A DNA stretch of 64,000 nucleotides, taken from positions 1-64,000 of the forward strand of contig NZ_QOLD01000069.1 of NCBI RefSeq assembly GCF_003333305.1. Reading direction: 5' to 3'. The first letter of the stretch is position 1; each line of letters starts with the position of its first letter. This DNA comes from Candidatus Colwellia aromaticivorans (GTDB taxonomy: Bacteria > Pseudomonadota > Gammaproteobacteria > Enterobacterales > Alteromonadaceae). The notes below the pieces were generated by a model. The model ran no database searches, was not told the origin of the DNA, and saw nothing but the letters and a program-made list of their open reading frames with translations. Position numbers and translations under genes: made by a program. Below are positions 55,839-64,000 of this stretch, one piece after another.

Positions 55839-58601
55839 ATGATTATTATGACTAAAAAATTCTTTAATAAACTCACTCAAGTGGTAACTAAGTTTACATT
55901 TCATTTTGTTGCTTTTTCAATATTGATTTTTTCAACTCAAGCTATGTCTTATCAACAAGTAAGTAAAGCTCAGATAGCAGCGTTTCAAAAGATGTCTCCA
56001 TCACAGCAAAAAGCGCTAGCTAAAAGTATGGGATTCGATATTAGTAATATTGGTGATATAGGGAATATTTCAAAACAATTGTCAGGGACAGGTATCGATA
56101 GTCAACCGATAGTAAATACTAAAATCACCCCTCGCGCTAGCCAGGTTGATCAAAAAAGAAGTTCTGATAAGCAAATAGAAAGCTTAGGACAAATGAAAGA
56201 ATTAAAGCCTTTTGGTTATGATGTGTTTGCTAATTCACCTCAAACCTTTTCGCCAACCATGGATATTGCGATTCCTGCCGGTTATATAGTAGCTCCTGGT
56301 GATAAAATTTCTATTCAAGTATTTGGTAAAGAAAGTGATGAACTCGAATTAGAGGTAAATAGGGAAGGACAAATTGTTTTTCCAACTCATGGACCTTTTG
56401 CCGTTGCTGGCTTGTCTTTTTCTGAAATGAAACGTTTATTAATTGCAAAAATCAAAGAAAAAGTTCTTGGTGTCGATGTTGTTATTGGCATGGCGTCGTT
56501 ACGTTCAATGCGAGTATTTGTTTTAGGCGCTGCATTTAAACCGGGGCCATACAATCTAAGTTCTTTATCCAGTATTATCCACGCTGTTTTTGCCGCAGGT
56601 GGCATTAGTGATATTGGGAGCTTACGTAATATACAACTCAAGCGTTCTGGTAAGTTGATCAAAACACTCGACTTATACGATTTACTTATTCAAGGTGACT
56701 CTAGCAACGATGTGTTATTACAATCAGGTGATGTGGTTTTTATTCCACCTGTAGGTAAAGTAGTTTCTATTGACGGCGAAGTACGTCGCCCGGCTATTTA
56801 TGAATTAGCAACGGGAGATGATTTTGCTAGTGTATTAGCGATGGCGGGTGGTTTATTACCAAGTGCCTATGCAAAGTCAACCTTTATTGAACGCTATAAT
56901 CAAAATGATTTACGCAGTATTGTTAATGTCGATTTTACTAACGACAAACAATTGTTATCAAAAGCGCAAGCCGGTGATTTTATCCGAGTAATGAAAGCTG
57001 CTGATATGTTTTCACAATCTATTACCTTAATTGGTGCATTAACGCGCCCTGGAAAATATCAATGGCAGCAAGGACAAAGAGTTACAGACTTATTACCTCA
57101 TGTTAATTCACATACATTAGATAATGCTGATTTAAATTATAGTTTGATTATTCGAGAAATTGATCAAGCACGTAACATTGAAGTATTACAATTCGGTCTT
57201 GCTAAAGCCATCACTAATCCAGAATCTGAAGATAATTTTTTATTAAAAGCAAATGATAAATTGTTAGTGTTCTCTCGAGTATCTCAATTGTATGAAAGTA
57301 GTTTGTCGCTTGATATGCTTGCATACACGCAAGAAGAGCTCTTTAAGAAAGAGCAAAAGTTGGCTAAAGATAAATTTAAAACCAAGCAGTTTTGGCAAAA
57401 GTATGACCATCCAAATAAAATAGCTGAAATAGAAGTAGACAAAACAACCAAACTGGCAAATCAATCTATTGTACAAATTTCAGGAGGCGACATAGAAGAA
57501 AAAGTTAATGTAAAAGAACTTACTTTATTTTCTCGCCAACGTTTATTGATGCCTATCATTCAAAAGTTGAAGAACCAAGGCGGTTCAGGACAACCTATTC
57601 AACTAATTGAAATTGATGGCTCGGTGAAATTCCCAGGTGTTTATCCTCTGGTACGTAATGGTCGAGTAGATGATTTAATCGCTGCCGCAGGTGGTTTAAA
57701 TGAGTCTGCATATTTAGCGCGAGCAGAGATAACTCGCAATCAAGTACATAGCCAATTTGTAAGCAAACGTTCTATTTCAGTAAATTTAACAGCGGCGTTA
57801 CAAGGTGAAGAAAACGATAATATTTTATTGCAAAGCAAAGATAGATTAAATATCCATAAAATTCCTGCGTGGAGTGAAAATCATGTCATTGAATTACGGG
57901 GCGAGTTTGTTTTTCCTGGTAAATATACCATTCGTCGTGGTGAAAACCTGTCTGATTTAATCGCGAAAGCAGGTGGTTTTACTCCTTTTGCTCATCAAGA
58001 AGGCTCGGTATTTACTCGGGTTAAACTAAAAGAGCTAGAGTTACAAAACTTGATTAAACTATCGGGTGATTTACGTATTGAAATGGCATCTAAATCTTTA
58101 TCAGATAGTGATTATTCGCAATCTTATAGTGATGTTCAAACGATGCTAAACGATCTTACTAAATTAAAACCTGTTGGTCGCTTAGTGATAAACCTACCAA
58201 AAGTTGTTAAAGATAATGATTACGATATTTTACTTGAAGGTGGTGATGCACTTTACGTACCTACCTTAAAAAATTCAGTGAACGTTATAGGTCAAGTACA
58301 GGTCACTTCTTCTCATATTTATGATAAAAGTTTAACTGCACAGGATTACTTAGCACAAAGTGGTGGTAGTAAAAAACGTGCCGATGAAGGACGAGTTTAT
58401 ATTATTGCAGCTAATGGCAGCATAAAGCTAATGGACAATAGTAATTGGTTTGCAAGTAATGCGGGTGATAATATGAAGCCTGGTGATACTGTTGTGGTAC
58501 CACTTGATTCTGAGTACATGAATAACTTAACTTTATGGACCAGCGCTACCACTATCATGTATAACACGGCAATAGCGATAGCAGCGATTAGCGGCTTATA
58601 G
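55839..58601 (+). CDS. Wza-like polysaccharide export protein with multiple SLBB domains
   Basis: A 920-residue outer-membrane polysaccharide exporter of the Wza/GfcE class. The signal peptide is at about 14-36. A helical segment (QVSKAQIAAFQKMSPSQQKALA) leads to the poly-export domain (about 147-220, IPAGYIVAPGDKISIQVFG). About six SLBB repeats follow; clear ones start VFVLGAAFKPGPYNL, VSIDGEVRRPAIYEL, ITLIGALTRPGKYQW, IEIDGSVKFPGVYPL and IELRGEFVFPGKYTI. It is more than twice the length of E. coli Wza (379 residues), due to extra SLBB units. It has no capsule genes around it. The start could also be the ATG at 55848. Confidence 0.88.
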   Translation: MIIMTKKFFNKLTQVVTKFTFHFVAFSILIFSTQAMSYQQVSKAQIAAFQKMSPSQQKALAKSMGFDISNIGDIGNISKQLSGTGIDSQPIVNTKITPRASQVDQKRSSDKQIESLGQMKELKPFGYDVFANSPQTFSPTMDIAIPAGYIVAPGDKISIQVFGKESDELELEVNREGQIVFPTHGPFAVAGLSFSEMKRLLIAKIKEKVLGVDVVIGMASLRSMRVFVLGAAFKPGPYNLSSLSSIIHAVFAAGGISDIGSLRNIQLKRSGKLIKTLDLYDLLIQGDSSNDVLLQSGDVVFIPPVGKVVSIDGEVRRPAIYELATGDDFASVLAMAGGLLPSAYAKSTFIERYNQNDLRSIVNVDFTNDKQLLSKAQAGDFIRVMKAADMFSQSITLIGALTRPGKYQWQQGQRVTDLLPHVNSHTLDNADLNYSLIIREIDQARNIEVLQFGLAKAITNPESEDNFLLKANDKLLVFSRVSQLYESSLSLDMLAYTQEELFKKEQKLAKDKFKTKQFWQKYDHPNKIAEIEVDKTTKLANQSIVQISGGDIEEKVNVKELTLFSRQRLLMPIIQKLKNQGGSGQPIQLIEIDGSVKFPGVYPLVRNGRVDDLIAAAGGLNESAYLARAEITRNQVHSQFVSKRSISVNLTAALQGEENDNILLQSKDRLNIHKIPAWSENHVIELRGEFVFPGKYTIRRGENLSDLIAKAGGFTPFAHQEGSVFTRVKLKELELQNLIKLSGDLRIEMASKSLSDSDYSQSYSDVQTMLNDLTKLKPVGRLVINLPKVVKDNDYDILLEGGDALYVPTLKNSVNVIGQVQVTSSHIYDKSLTAQDYLAQSGGSKKRADEGRVYIIAANGSIKLMDNSNWFASNAGDNMKPGDTVVVPLDSEYMNNLTLWTSATTIMYNTAIAIAAISGL

Positions 58602-58611
58602 TACTTTAAAT

Positions 58612-58635
58612 AACCTCGCCCTAAGGGCTGAGGTT
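58612..58635 (+). terminator. Hairpin after the export gene
   Basis: AACCTC-GCCC-TAA-GGGC-(T)-GAGGTT, 10 pairs with one bulge, 11 bases after the stop. It lacks a T-run, so terminator activity is uncertain. Confidence 0.4.
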
Positions 58636-58664
58636 CACTATAACTACCGTTGTTTTTATTTGTT

Positions 58665-58757
58665 ATGCTAATTGTCTTGCTTTGTTGGAGTGCTACCGCT
58701 TCTGCTGAATCATTAAGTCAGGACATGTGGATGGGAGCAAGTTGGACAGTTGGTTGA
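58665..58757 (+). pseudogene. 30-codon remnant of a secreted protein
   Basis: An ATG opens a 30-residue frame whose first 14 residues look like a signal peptide (MLIVLLCWSATASA), followed by ESLSQDMWMGASWTVG and a stop. It lies 63 bases after the export gene, where a capsule-assembly partner would be expected. I read it as the 5' stub of a deleted gene. It could instead be a real short peptide. I cannot identify the parent family. Confidence 0.4.
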
Positions 58758-58798
58758 GCTGCACACTCAGAATAAGTGAGCAGTAATGCTTAATATGA

Positions 58799-59449
58799 TT
58801 ACGGATGAAGCTTAAAGTTCTGCCAAGCTTCATCATTTTTCTCAAAACACACTCTGTCATGTAAACGACTTGCGCGGCCTTGCCAAAATTCGATGTAGGT
58901 GGGCTTTACACGCCAGCCACCCCAAAACTCAGGATGCGGTACTTCACCTTGCGCATACTTATCATTAAAATTTGCCATGCGGTCTTTTAGCTCATTATCG
59001 TGTGTTAGCTTTTGGCTTTGCTTTGAAGCCCAAGCGCCAATTTGACTCCCTCTATCACGGCTATGAAAATAATCAGCTGATTCTTGCGGTGTTACCTTTT
59101 CAACCGTACCTTCTATGCGTATCTGTCGTTGTAATACATTCCAATGAAATAATAATGCTACCTTATTATTTTCTACTAGTTCATGACTTTTTCGGCTACC
59201 GTAGTTAGTAAAAAACACAAAGCCTTGCTCATCGAAATGCTTTAGCAACACCATGCGTGAGCTTGGTTGGCCATCACTACAGCTGCTGACGGACATTGCT
59301 TCAGGTAATAAAATCCCTGATTTGTTAGCATCGTTAAACCACTGCGTAAAAAGTGCTAAAGGAGTTGTATCAGAAGAAATTTCGGGTAAAGGTAAAGCGA
59401 CTCCTTGACCAAAGGTAAATAGGCATCGAAGTTTTTCTAATAAAGTCAT
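58799..59449 (-). CDS. pdxH: Pyridoxamine 5'-phosphate oxidase
   Basis: PdxH oxidises pyridoxine or pyridoxamine 5'-phosphate to pyridoxal phosphate, using FMN. The 216-residue protein shows the FMN/substrate motifs PSSRMVLLKHFDEQGFVFFTN, GSRKSHEL, RDRGSQIGAWASKQS and the C-terminal WGGWRVKPTYIEFWQGRASRLHDR. The length is normal. It is monocistronic and convergent on the gene remnant after the export gene. Confidence 0.96.
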   Translation of the reverse strand: MTLLEKLRCLFTFGQGVALPLPEISSDTTPLALFTQWFNDANKSGILLPEAMSVSSCSDGQPSSRMVLLKHFDEQGFVFFTNYGSRKSHELVENNKVALLFHWNVLQRQIRIEGTVEKVTPQESADYFHSRDRGSQIGAWASKQSQKLTHDNELKDRMANFNDKYAQGEVPHPEFWGGWRVKPTYIEFWQGRASRLHDRVCFEKNDEAWQNFKLHP

Positions 59450-59544
59450 AAGTGAATTCAGAATAAAGTCATAGGATTAATACTGGTTATGATTTTATCA
59501 GGTTTTTATAAAAGAAAACTAATCTAATATTGATTTATTTACAC

Positions 59545-59911
59545 TATACCCATGCCACTTTAAGATTCAGGATTCAGCTGGAATTAGCAACGCCTTTAGA
59601 TACAGGTTCATAGTTCCAGACTGAACCTAAGTACCTACATCCATGTACGCAAGGTATTTATTGAAGAGAATGGTTGTTCAGGATAATGTGCTCCTGCATT
59701 ATCTAATAAGTTACATCCATGTAGCGCCATTGTCGAAATCAATAACGTAGCATAAAGCTTTTCTAAACCAGCCCTTGGGGAAGGCTGAGCAAATCATACT
59801 CTGCGTTGTATTTCTTTTTAAGGGAATAAATAACCCTTAATAAAAAAATGCGCCTTGATTATGAATCGCTCAGACATCCTGAAACTAGTATCTTCAAGTA
59901 GCATGGGTATA
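59545..59911 (+). repeat. Palindromic element family 1, copy F (longest)
   Basis: A 367-base copy with TATA borders (TATACCCATGCCACTTTAAG / ...AGTAGCATGGGTATA). It is longer because of an insert at about 59600-59650 carrying AGTTCCAGAC and CTAAGTACCTAC, the module also found near metK at 17450. It lies between pdxH and the next small gene, four bases from that gene's stop codon. Confidence 0.88.
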
Positions 59912-59914
59912 ACA

Positions 59915-60136
59915 TTACCAGTCATCTGAGTCATCTAGTAAGTCTTTTAATCTTTTTTTCTCCATTAAATCATCTATGCGCTTTCTAGCGAGTAAGTTTC
60001 TTTGTGCTTGCTCTAGTGCCTGCTTGTTGGCCAGTTCACGAGACTCTATATCAATTCCTTGTTCAGCAGTTTCCTCGTTTTCCTCGTTTTCCTCACTATC
60101 CTCAATGTTATCTAAAAAATCATCGTCATTTGCCAT
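59915..60136 (-). CDS. Small acidic protein, possibly PA3496-like
   Basis: A 73-residue protein from the ATG at 60136. The first half is very acidic (DDDFLDNIEDSEENEENEE). The second half is a charged helix ending ARKRIDDLMEKKRLKDLLDD, which resembles the C-terminal block of PA3496-family putative envelope proteins. A longer frame from 60202 would add a hydrophobic N-terminus but is less likely, because the shorter form fits that family. The function is unknown. It is divergent from tmcA. Confidence 0.5.
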   Translation of the reverse strand: MANDDDFLDNIEDSEENEENEETAEQGIDIESRELANKQALEQAQRNLLARKRIDDLMEKKRLKDLLDDSDDW

Positions 60137-60249
60137 TAGCTTTACTCTTGAAGAAATACCAGTAATAAATACCAACATAGGCAAGTAATAAAATATTTTC
60201 AATAAAACTTTATACTTTCTTTTATTGGTATAGCGAATATTAAGGTAAT

Positions 60250-62478
60250 ATGGGTATATACAGCACTAATTATTTGACAGAAGTTACTATGCTAAATACC
60301 ACCTTTTCTCAATGGTTTGATCATTTTCACCAACAAGCAAAGGCCTTGAGTGAACGACGTTTAATTGTGCTTGTGGGTGAGAATGAGTGGGCACATTCCT
60401 TATTGCAAACAATTAATTCTTATAATCATGATATAAATAATATGGATGAAAAGTCATGGTTGATTTATGGTGATAGTGAGCTGATTAAAGCGAATGTTTC
60501 ACCGCAACGTTTTCGAGATAGGCTTGGCACTGAAAGTGATTTTGTTGTTTTTATTGAGCCACAATTGACGCTGGATGCCTTTGCTGCCTTATCTGGCACT
60601 CTTGTTGCTGGCGGTATAATGTTTTTGGTAATAAATGACATGACGTTGTTTAAACATAGTCACTTCTTTAAACGCTTTTTCTCTTTACTTCAAGGTTATT
60701 CTGAACATGTTAAACTGGAGCAGGAGGCTCTTGTTTTCCCTTCATTGAAGCTAATAAACCAAGTGAGTGATAAACGGGCAATAAACTCGGTAAGTTCCTC
60801 TAGATCACAAGCGTTAACTTATGGTTGTGTTACTCAAGAACAAGTGAGTGCGGTTGAAGCCATAACTAAAGTTATCAAAGGGAAAAGTAAGCGACCGTTG
60901 GTGTTAACCGCTGACAGAGGGAGAGGTAAATCATCAGCGTTAGCTATTGCTTGTGCTCAGTTATTAGCATTAGCCAAAAATGATAATAAACTGCATATTA
61001 TTATCACTGCTGCAGAGTTAAATTCGGTACAAATATTTTTCAGTCAGTTAGCGATAAGTTTACCTCAAGGTCACCAAGAAGCTCATAAATTTACAGCGCC
61101 TCATGGCTTTGTTGAGTTTGTTGCTGTTGATAAATTGCTTAAGTTACAACCTAAGGTTAGTTTAGTCTTAGTTGATGAAGCGGCAGCTATTCCTGTGTAC
61201 TTGCTTGAACAATTATTATTTGATCACTCTCGCTTGGTTTTTGCTAGTACGATTCATGGCTATGAAGGGGCAGGGCGCGGTTTTACCTTGAAATTTCAAC
61301 AAACCTTAAGCAAATTATTTCCACATTGGCGTAGCTTACATATAAATGAGCCCATTCGGTGGCGATTGGGTGATCCACTAGAGCAATTAGTTTTTGATGC
61401 ATGCTTATTGAACGCCGAATTACCAAATGTGTGCAATCAACGCCTAAATTCTAATTTAGCGATACCAAATACTCAATTTGAGTTTAAACATTTCACCGCG
61501 GCAGAATTAGTTGCCGATGAAAGCGTGCTCAGGCAAGTTTTTGCAGTGCTGGTGACTGCGCATTATCAAACTAAGCCGAGTGATGTACAGATGTTATTGG
61601 ACAATGAACAGGTTCAGCTTGTTTGTTTGATGTCAGCCGATAACGGGCAGCAACAAGTTATTGCGGTCGCTTTATTGATGCATGAAGGTAAATACAATGG
61701 GCAGGGTATTACCGAGGCTGAATTTAAAGCCGTTAGTAAATCCAAAAGACGGTTAAGAAATAATTTTATTCCGCAATCTTTGCTAACTCAATGTGGTGTT
61801 GAGCAAGCTTTTGACTATCATTATATAAGAGTGATGAGGATCGCTGTTCATCCGCAAGTGCAGCATCAAGGTATTGGTTCATTGTTTTTGAGTGAAATAA
61901 CTACATTTTCAAAAGCTCAAAGTGCTGATTTTTTAGCATCGAGTTTTGGCGCCACCAAGCCTTTACTTTCTTTTTGGTTAACTGCGGGCTTTAAGTTAGG
62001 CCGAGTTGGTTTTAGTAAGGACAAAGCAAGTGGTGAGCAATCAGCATTAGTATTAAAGTCGCTTTCAGGGAATTCTGAGCAGGTACTTGTCACGATCAAT
62101 ACTGAGTTTTACCGACAGTTTGATTATTTATTAGTTGAAGAATATAAACACTTAGCGACAAATTTAGTGGCATTAATTCAACAATATTGCCCGCAATCAT
62201 CTTTAATAACGTTGAGACCACTTGATAACGCTAATGTTGAAGCGTTTGCTCACGGGTATCGGCAATATTCTAGTTGTGTTTTTAGTCTGCATTTATGGCT
62301 AAAACAGCAATTATGTAATCAACATCTTAATGATGAAGTGCTCTGCGTTTTGATTAGTAGAATTATGCAAAAACATAGTGTTAGCGATATTTGTAGTAAA
62401 TATCATTTTACCGGGAAAAAAGCGCTGGAGCAGTTTTTAAAGGCAAGTGTTATGAGTGGTTTAACAGGGAACTGTTAA
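60250..62478 (+). CDS. tmcA: tRNA(Met) cytidine acetyltransferase
   Basis: TmcA acetylates N4 of C34 in elongator tRNA-Met, using acetyl-CoA and ATP. The 742-residue protein has an N-terminal DUF1726-like region, a helicase-like domain with Walker A TADRGRGKSSAL (about 220-231) and LVLVDEAAAIP, and a GNAT acetyltransferase domain with RIAVHPQVQHQGIGSLFL (about 540). The start at 60250 has AAGG upstream; the ATG at 60289 (MLNTTFSQWF) is the alternative. The 3' end overlaps a convergent small gene by 29 bases. Confidence 0.94.
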   Translation: MGIYSTNYLTEVTMLNTTFSQWFDHFHQQAKALSERRLIVLVGENEWAHSLLQTINSYNHDINNMDEKSWLIYGDSELIKANVSPQRFRDRLGTESDFVVFIEPQLTLDAFAALSGTLVAGGIMFLVINDMTLFKHSHFFKRFFSLLQGYSEHVKLEQEALVFPSLKLINQVSDKRAINSVSSSRSQALTYGCVTQEQVSAVEAITKVIKGKSKRPLVLTADRGRGKSSALAIACAQLLALAKNDNKLHIIITAAELNSVQIFFSQLAISLPQGHQEAHKFTAPHGFVEFVAVDKLLKLQPKVSLVLVDEAAAIPVYLLEQLLFDHSRLVFASTIHGYEGAGRGFTLKFQQTLSKLFPHWRSLHINEPIRWRLGDPLEQLVFDACLLNAELPNVCNQRLNSNLAIPNTQFEFKHFTAAELVADESVLRQVFAVLVTAHYQTKPSDVQMLLDNEQVQLVCLMSADNGQQQVIAVALLMHEGKYNGQGITEAEFKAVSKSKRRLRNNFIPQSLLTQCGVEQAFDYHYIRVMRIAVHPQVQHQGIGSLFLSEITTFSKAQSADFLASSFGATKPLLSFWLTAGFKLGRVGFSKDKASGEQSALVLKSLSGNSEQVLVTINTEFYRQFDYLLVEEYKHLATNLVALIQQYCPQSSLITLRPLDNANVEAFAHGYRQYSSCVFSLHLWLKQQLCNQHLNDEVLCVLISRIMQKHSVSDICSKYHFTGKKALEQFLKASVMSGLTGNC

Positions 62479-62683
62479 CTTGCCAACGCCAGTATTTTTG
62501 CATCGATAAATAATCACAGCGTTTTTCACCATCATAGCCAATGTCATCATGATGTAATAGCCGGTTTAGATAATAATTAATAGTTTTAGCTAAACCACAA
62601 CTGGGGTGATCTTTATACGTTATTATTAATATGTTTAACCAGCCTTCTAGTTGTACAAGTTCAGATGATAACTTTAGGCACAT
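62450..62683 (-). CDS. Unrecognised 77-residue protein
   Basis: No family is recognised with confidence. The protein carries LEGWLNILIITYKDHPSCGLAKTI, then YYLNRLLHHDDIGYDGEKRCDY and MQKYWRW, with no signal peptide and no membrane helix. Its ATG lies inside the last ten bases of the upstream small gene, a typical coupled overlap. That and the promoter region with a Fur box support a real gene. The three cysteines and clustered histidines could bind metal, but this is speculation. Confidence 0.6.
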   Translation of the reverse strand: MCLKLSSELVQLEGWLNILIITYKDHPSCGLAKTINYYLNRLLHHDDIGYDGEKRCDYLSMQKYWRWQVNSSLLNHS

Positions 62684-62877
62684 AAATAATTTTCCTTATT
62701 GTCAGTACTCGTTGCTAATAGTGCTTGCCAAATTACCTTTTTCGCACTGGCATTCAAACATTTACAGTCTTCCCCGTGCAGTAAACCTGATTTGAGTAGT
62801 TGCTTTAGAACATGGCTAGATAGTTCGACTTGAACTTTACTGGCTGTTGTTTCGGTATTGAACACAGGTGTCATCAT
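62674..62877 (-). CDS. Unrecognised 67-residue protein, Fur-box downstream
   Basis: No family is recognised with confidence. The sequence reads VELSSHVLKQLLKSGLLHGEDCKCLNASAKK, then a tryptophan-rich tail; the CxC in EDCKCL stands out. AAGGAAG lies before the start. It is first in a two-gene unit with the 77-residue gene (ten-base overlap) and is divergent from an ABC ATPase across a near-perfect Fur box, so both may respond to iron. Confidence 0.6.
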   Translation of the reverse strand: MMTPVFNTETTASKVQVELSSHVLKQLLKSGLLHGEDCKCLNASAKKVIWQALLATSTDNKENYLCA

Positions 62878-62986
62878 AATTACTTCCTTTTTTGTACTTT
62901 ATTTAAAGCCAAACTAGTAAAAAACGAATCACATTTTTAATTAGTTTGGTTATATGAGTATAAAATAAACTAAAAAACACCCAAAT

Positions 62987-63011
62987 ACAAATGATAATTG
63001 TTATCATTTGT
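62987..63011. promoter_or_regulatory. Fur box between small genes and ABC ATPase
   Basis: ACAAATGATAA-TTG-TTATCATTTGT, perfect 11-base arms around a three-base centre. The core fits the 7-1-7 Fur consensus TGATAATnATTATCA at all but one position. It is 110 bases from the 67-residue gene and 72 from the ABC gene, so it can repress either or both when iron is sufficient. Confidence 0.8.
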
Positions 63012-63082
63012 AAAAATATAATGTTATTTAGTATGAGTTCAGTACAATAAAGTTAAGAATAAATTCATCGAGATATTAATGC

Positions 63083-63979
63083 ATGAGTGTTGCTATTTGT
63101 GTTCAAGAATTAACGAAACAATATAAAGATGTCACTGCAGTTAATAATATCAGTTTTAACGTTGAGCAAGGCCACTGCTTTGGTTTATTAGGACCAAATG
63201 GGGCAGGTAAAACGACGACAATAGAAATTATGGAAGGAATTATTTCGCCAACTTCGGGTCAGGTCATCTACAAAGGTAAAGAGTACCAAGGGAAAAAAGT
63301 TGATGAAAGTATCTCACAACAAATAGGTATTCAGTTTCAACATACGGCCTTACAAGATTTTTTAACCGTTAAAGAAACCCTGAACTTATTTTCATCATTT
63401 TATCAACACACGTTAGCACAAGAACAAATCATTGAGCTTTGCGATTTAAATGATTTTTTAAATCGAGATAATCGATTACTTTCCGGTGGGCAGAGACAGC
63501 GGTTATTACTTGCCTTAGCATTAATAAATGATCCTGAAATTATTTTTTTAGATGAACCTACCACAGGTTTAGATCCTCATGCGAGGCGAAATTTTTGGCA
63601 ATTGATTAAGAACATTAAAGCACAAAATAAAACGATTATTTTAACCACCCATTATATGGATGAAGCAGAGCAACTTTGTGATGATATTGTCATTATGGAT
63701 CAAGGTAAAATTATTGAAGCAGGAACACCTCATCAATTACTTAATAAACATTTTAGTGAAGTCTTTATTTATCTGCCAGCAGAGCAAGTACCCTCAATTT
63801 TAGTTGAGCAAAATCAATGGCAAAAAATCGCTGGGCGAGTTGAAATAACCACCAGTAATGTTGAACAAACGTTAACCTTATTAATGAACAGTAAAGTGTC
63901 TTTAGCAGGATTACATGTGAAATCAGCAAATCTTGATGACTTGTTTTTACATTTAACAGGGCACTCCCTAAGAGAATGA
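63083..63979 (+). CDS. ABC-2 type transporter ATPase
   Basis: A 298-residue ABC ATPase of the exporter class. Walker A is GPNGAGKT (37-44), the signature LLSGGQRQRL, Walker B EIIFLDEPTTGLDP, with a switch histidine in TTHYMDEAEQLCDD. A C-terminal extension follows. The matching permease should be just beyond the window edge. The upstream Fur box suggests iron control; the substrate is unknown. It could be a drug, haem-related or siderophore exporter. Confidence 0.9.
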   Translation: MSVAICVQELTKQYKDVTAVNNISFNVEQGHCFGLLGPNGAGKTTTIEIMEGIISPTSGQVIYKGKEYQGKKVDESISQQIGIQFQHTALQDFLTVKETLNLFSSFYQHTLAQEQIIELCDLNDFLNRDNRLLSGGQRQRLLLALALINDPEIIFLDEPTTGLDPHARRNFWQLIKNIKAQNKTIILTTHYMDEAEQLCDDIVIMDQGKIIEAGTPHQLLNKHFSEVFIYLPAEQVPSILVEQNQWQKIAGRVEITTSNVEQTLTLLMNSKVSLAGLHVKSANLDDLFLHLTGHSLRE

Positions 63980-63983
63980 ATAC

Positions 63984-64000
63984 TCAAGCCACTTCAAACT
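63984..64000 (+). repeat. Likely start of another family 1 element
   Basis: The last bases, CTCAAGCCACTTCAAACT, resemble the element's left ends, for example CAAGGCACTTCAAAATG at 26703. Only 17 bases are in view, five bases after the ABC gene's stop. Confidence 0.4.

Overview
The window looks like chromosomal DNA of a marine, probably cold-adapted gammaproteobacterium close to Colwellia (Alteromonadales). This rests on low GC content, on gene orders shared with enterobacteria, Vibrio and Shewanella (tig-clpP-clpX-lon-hupB-ppiD; pspF-sapABCDF divergent from pspABC-ycjX-ycjF; rsmE-gshB-yqgE-yqgF; lpxH-ppiB-cysS-folD; serA-rpiA-ygfA), and on a heavy load of short palindromic intergenic repeats. 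The genus is an inference.

Layout. 1-12.9 kb: a DsbA-fold protein, lysA, a four-gene operon for scavenging and using peptidoglycan fragments (secreted NlpC/P60 peptidase, dipeptide epimerase, Na+/solute symporter, BadF-type sugar kinase), an FMN reductase with a divergent LysR regulator, a DUF2982 membrane protein, a broken LuxR-type regulator and a repeat-containing lipoprotein. 13-24 kb: housekeeping genes (ruvX, yqgE, gshB, rsmE, metK with a MetJ operator, miaE, lpxH, ppiB, cysS, folD). 24.1-24.8 kb: a tRNA cluster Pro-Arg-His-Pro in which the 3' half of the first tRNA-Pro has been copied into two 89-bp tandem units. 25-34.5 kb: the protein quality control cluster, with a sigma-32-like promoter before lon. 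34.5-46 kb: the Sap peptide-uptake operon behind pspF, then pspABC and ycjX-ycjF, with a 20-bp minisatellite between pspC and ycjX. 46-50 kb: phhB and tyrR are intact, but the adjacent fumarylacetoacetase and maleylacetoacetate isomerase genes are decayed. 50-64 kb: serA, rpiA, ygfA, a POT peptide transporter, an orphan multi-SLBB capsule-export protein, pdxH, tmcA, two overlapping small genes and an ABC ATPase facing each other across a near-perfect Fur box.

The most unusual layer is the repeats. At least six substantial copies or half-copies, plus fragments, of a 266-367 bp element with about 38-bp imperfect inverted ends and TA/TATA at its borders lie between or inside genes. One supplies the Shine-Dalgarno sequence and start codon of ygfA, one sits inside the maiA pseudogene at a deletion, one separates the tig terminator from clpP, and one directly precedes the peptide-transporter promoter region. 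A second inverted-end family sits between a weak TyrR box and phhB, and a third splits a duplicated metK terminator.

I see no phage, CRISPR array, toxin-antitoxin or defence system. The best candidates for something little described are the tRNA-Pro 3' repeats, which resemble in layout the rtT repeats of E. coli tyrT, the element-supplied translation start, and the Fur-box divergon with two unrecognised small proteins.
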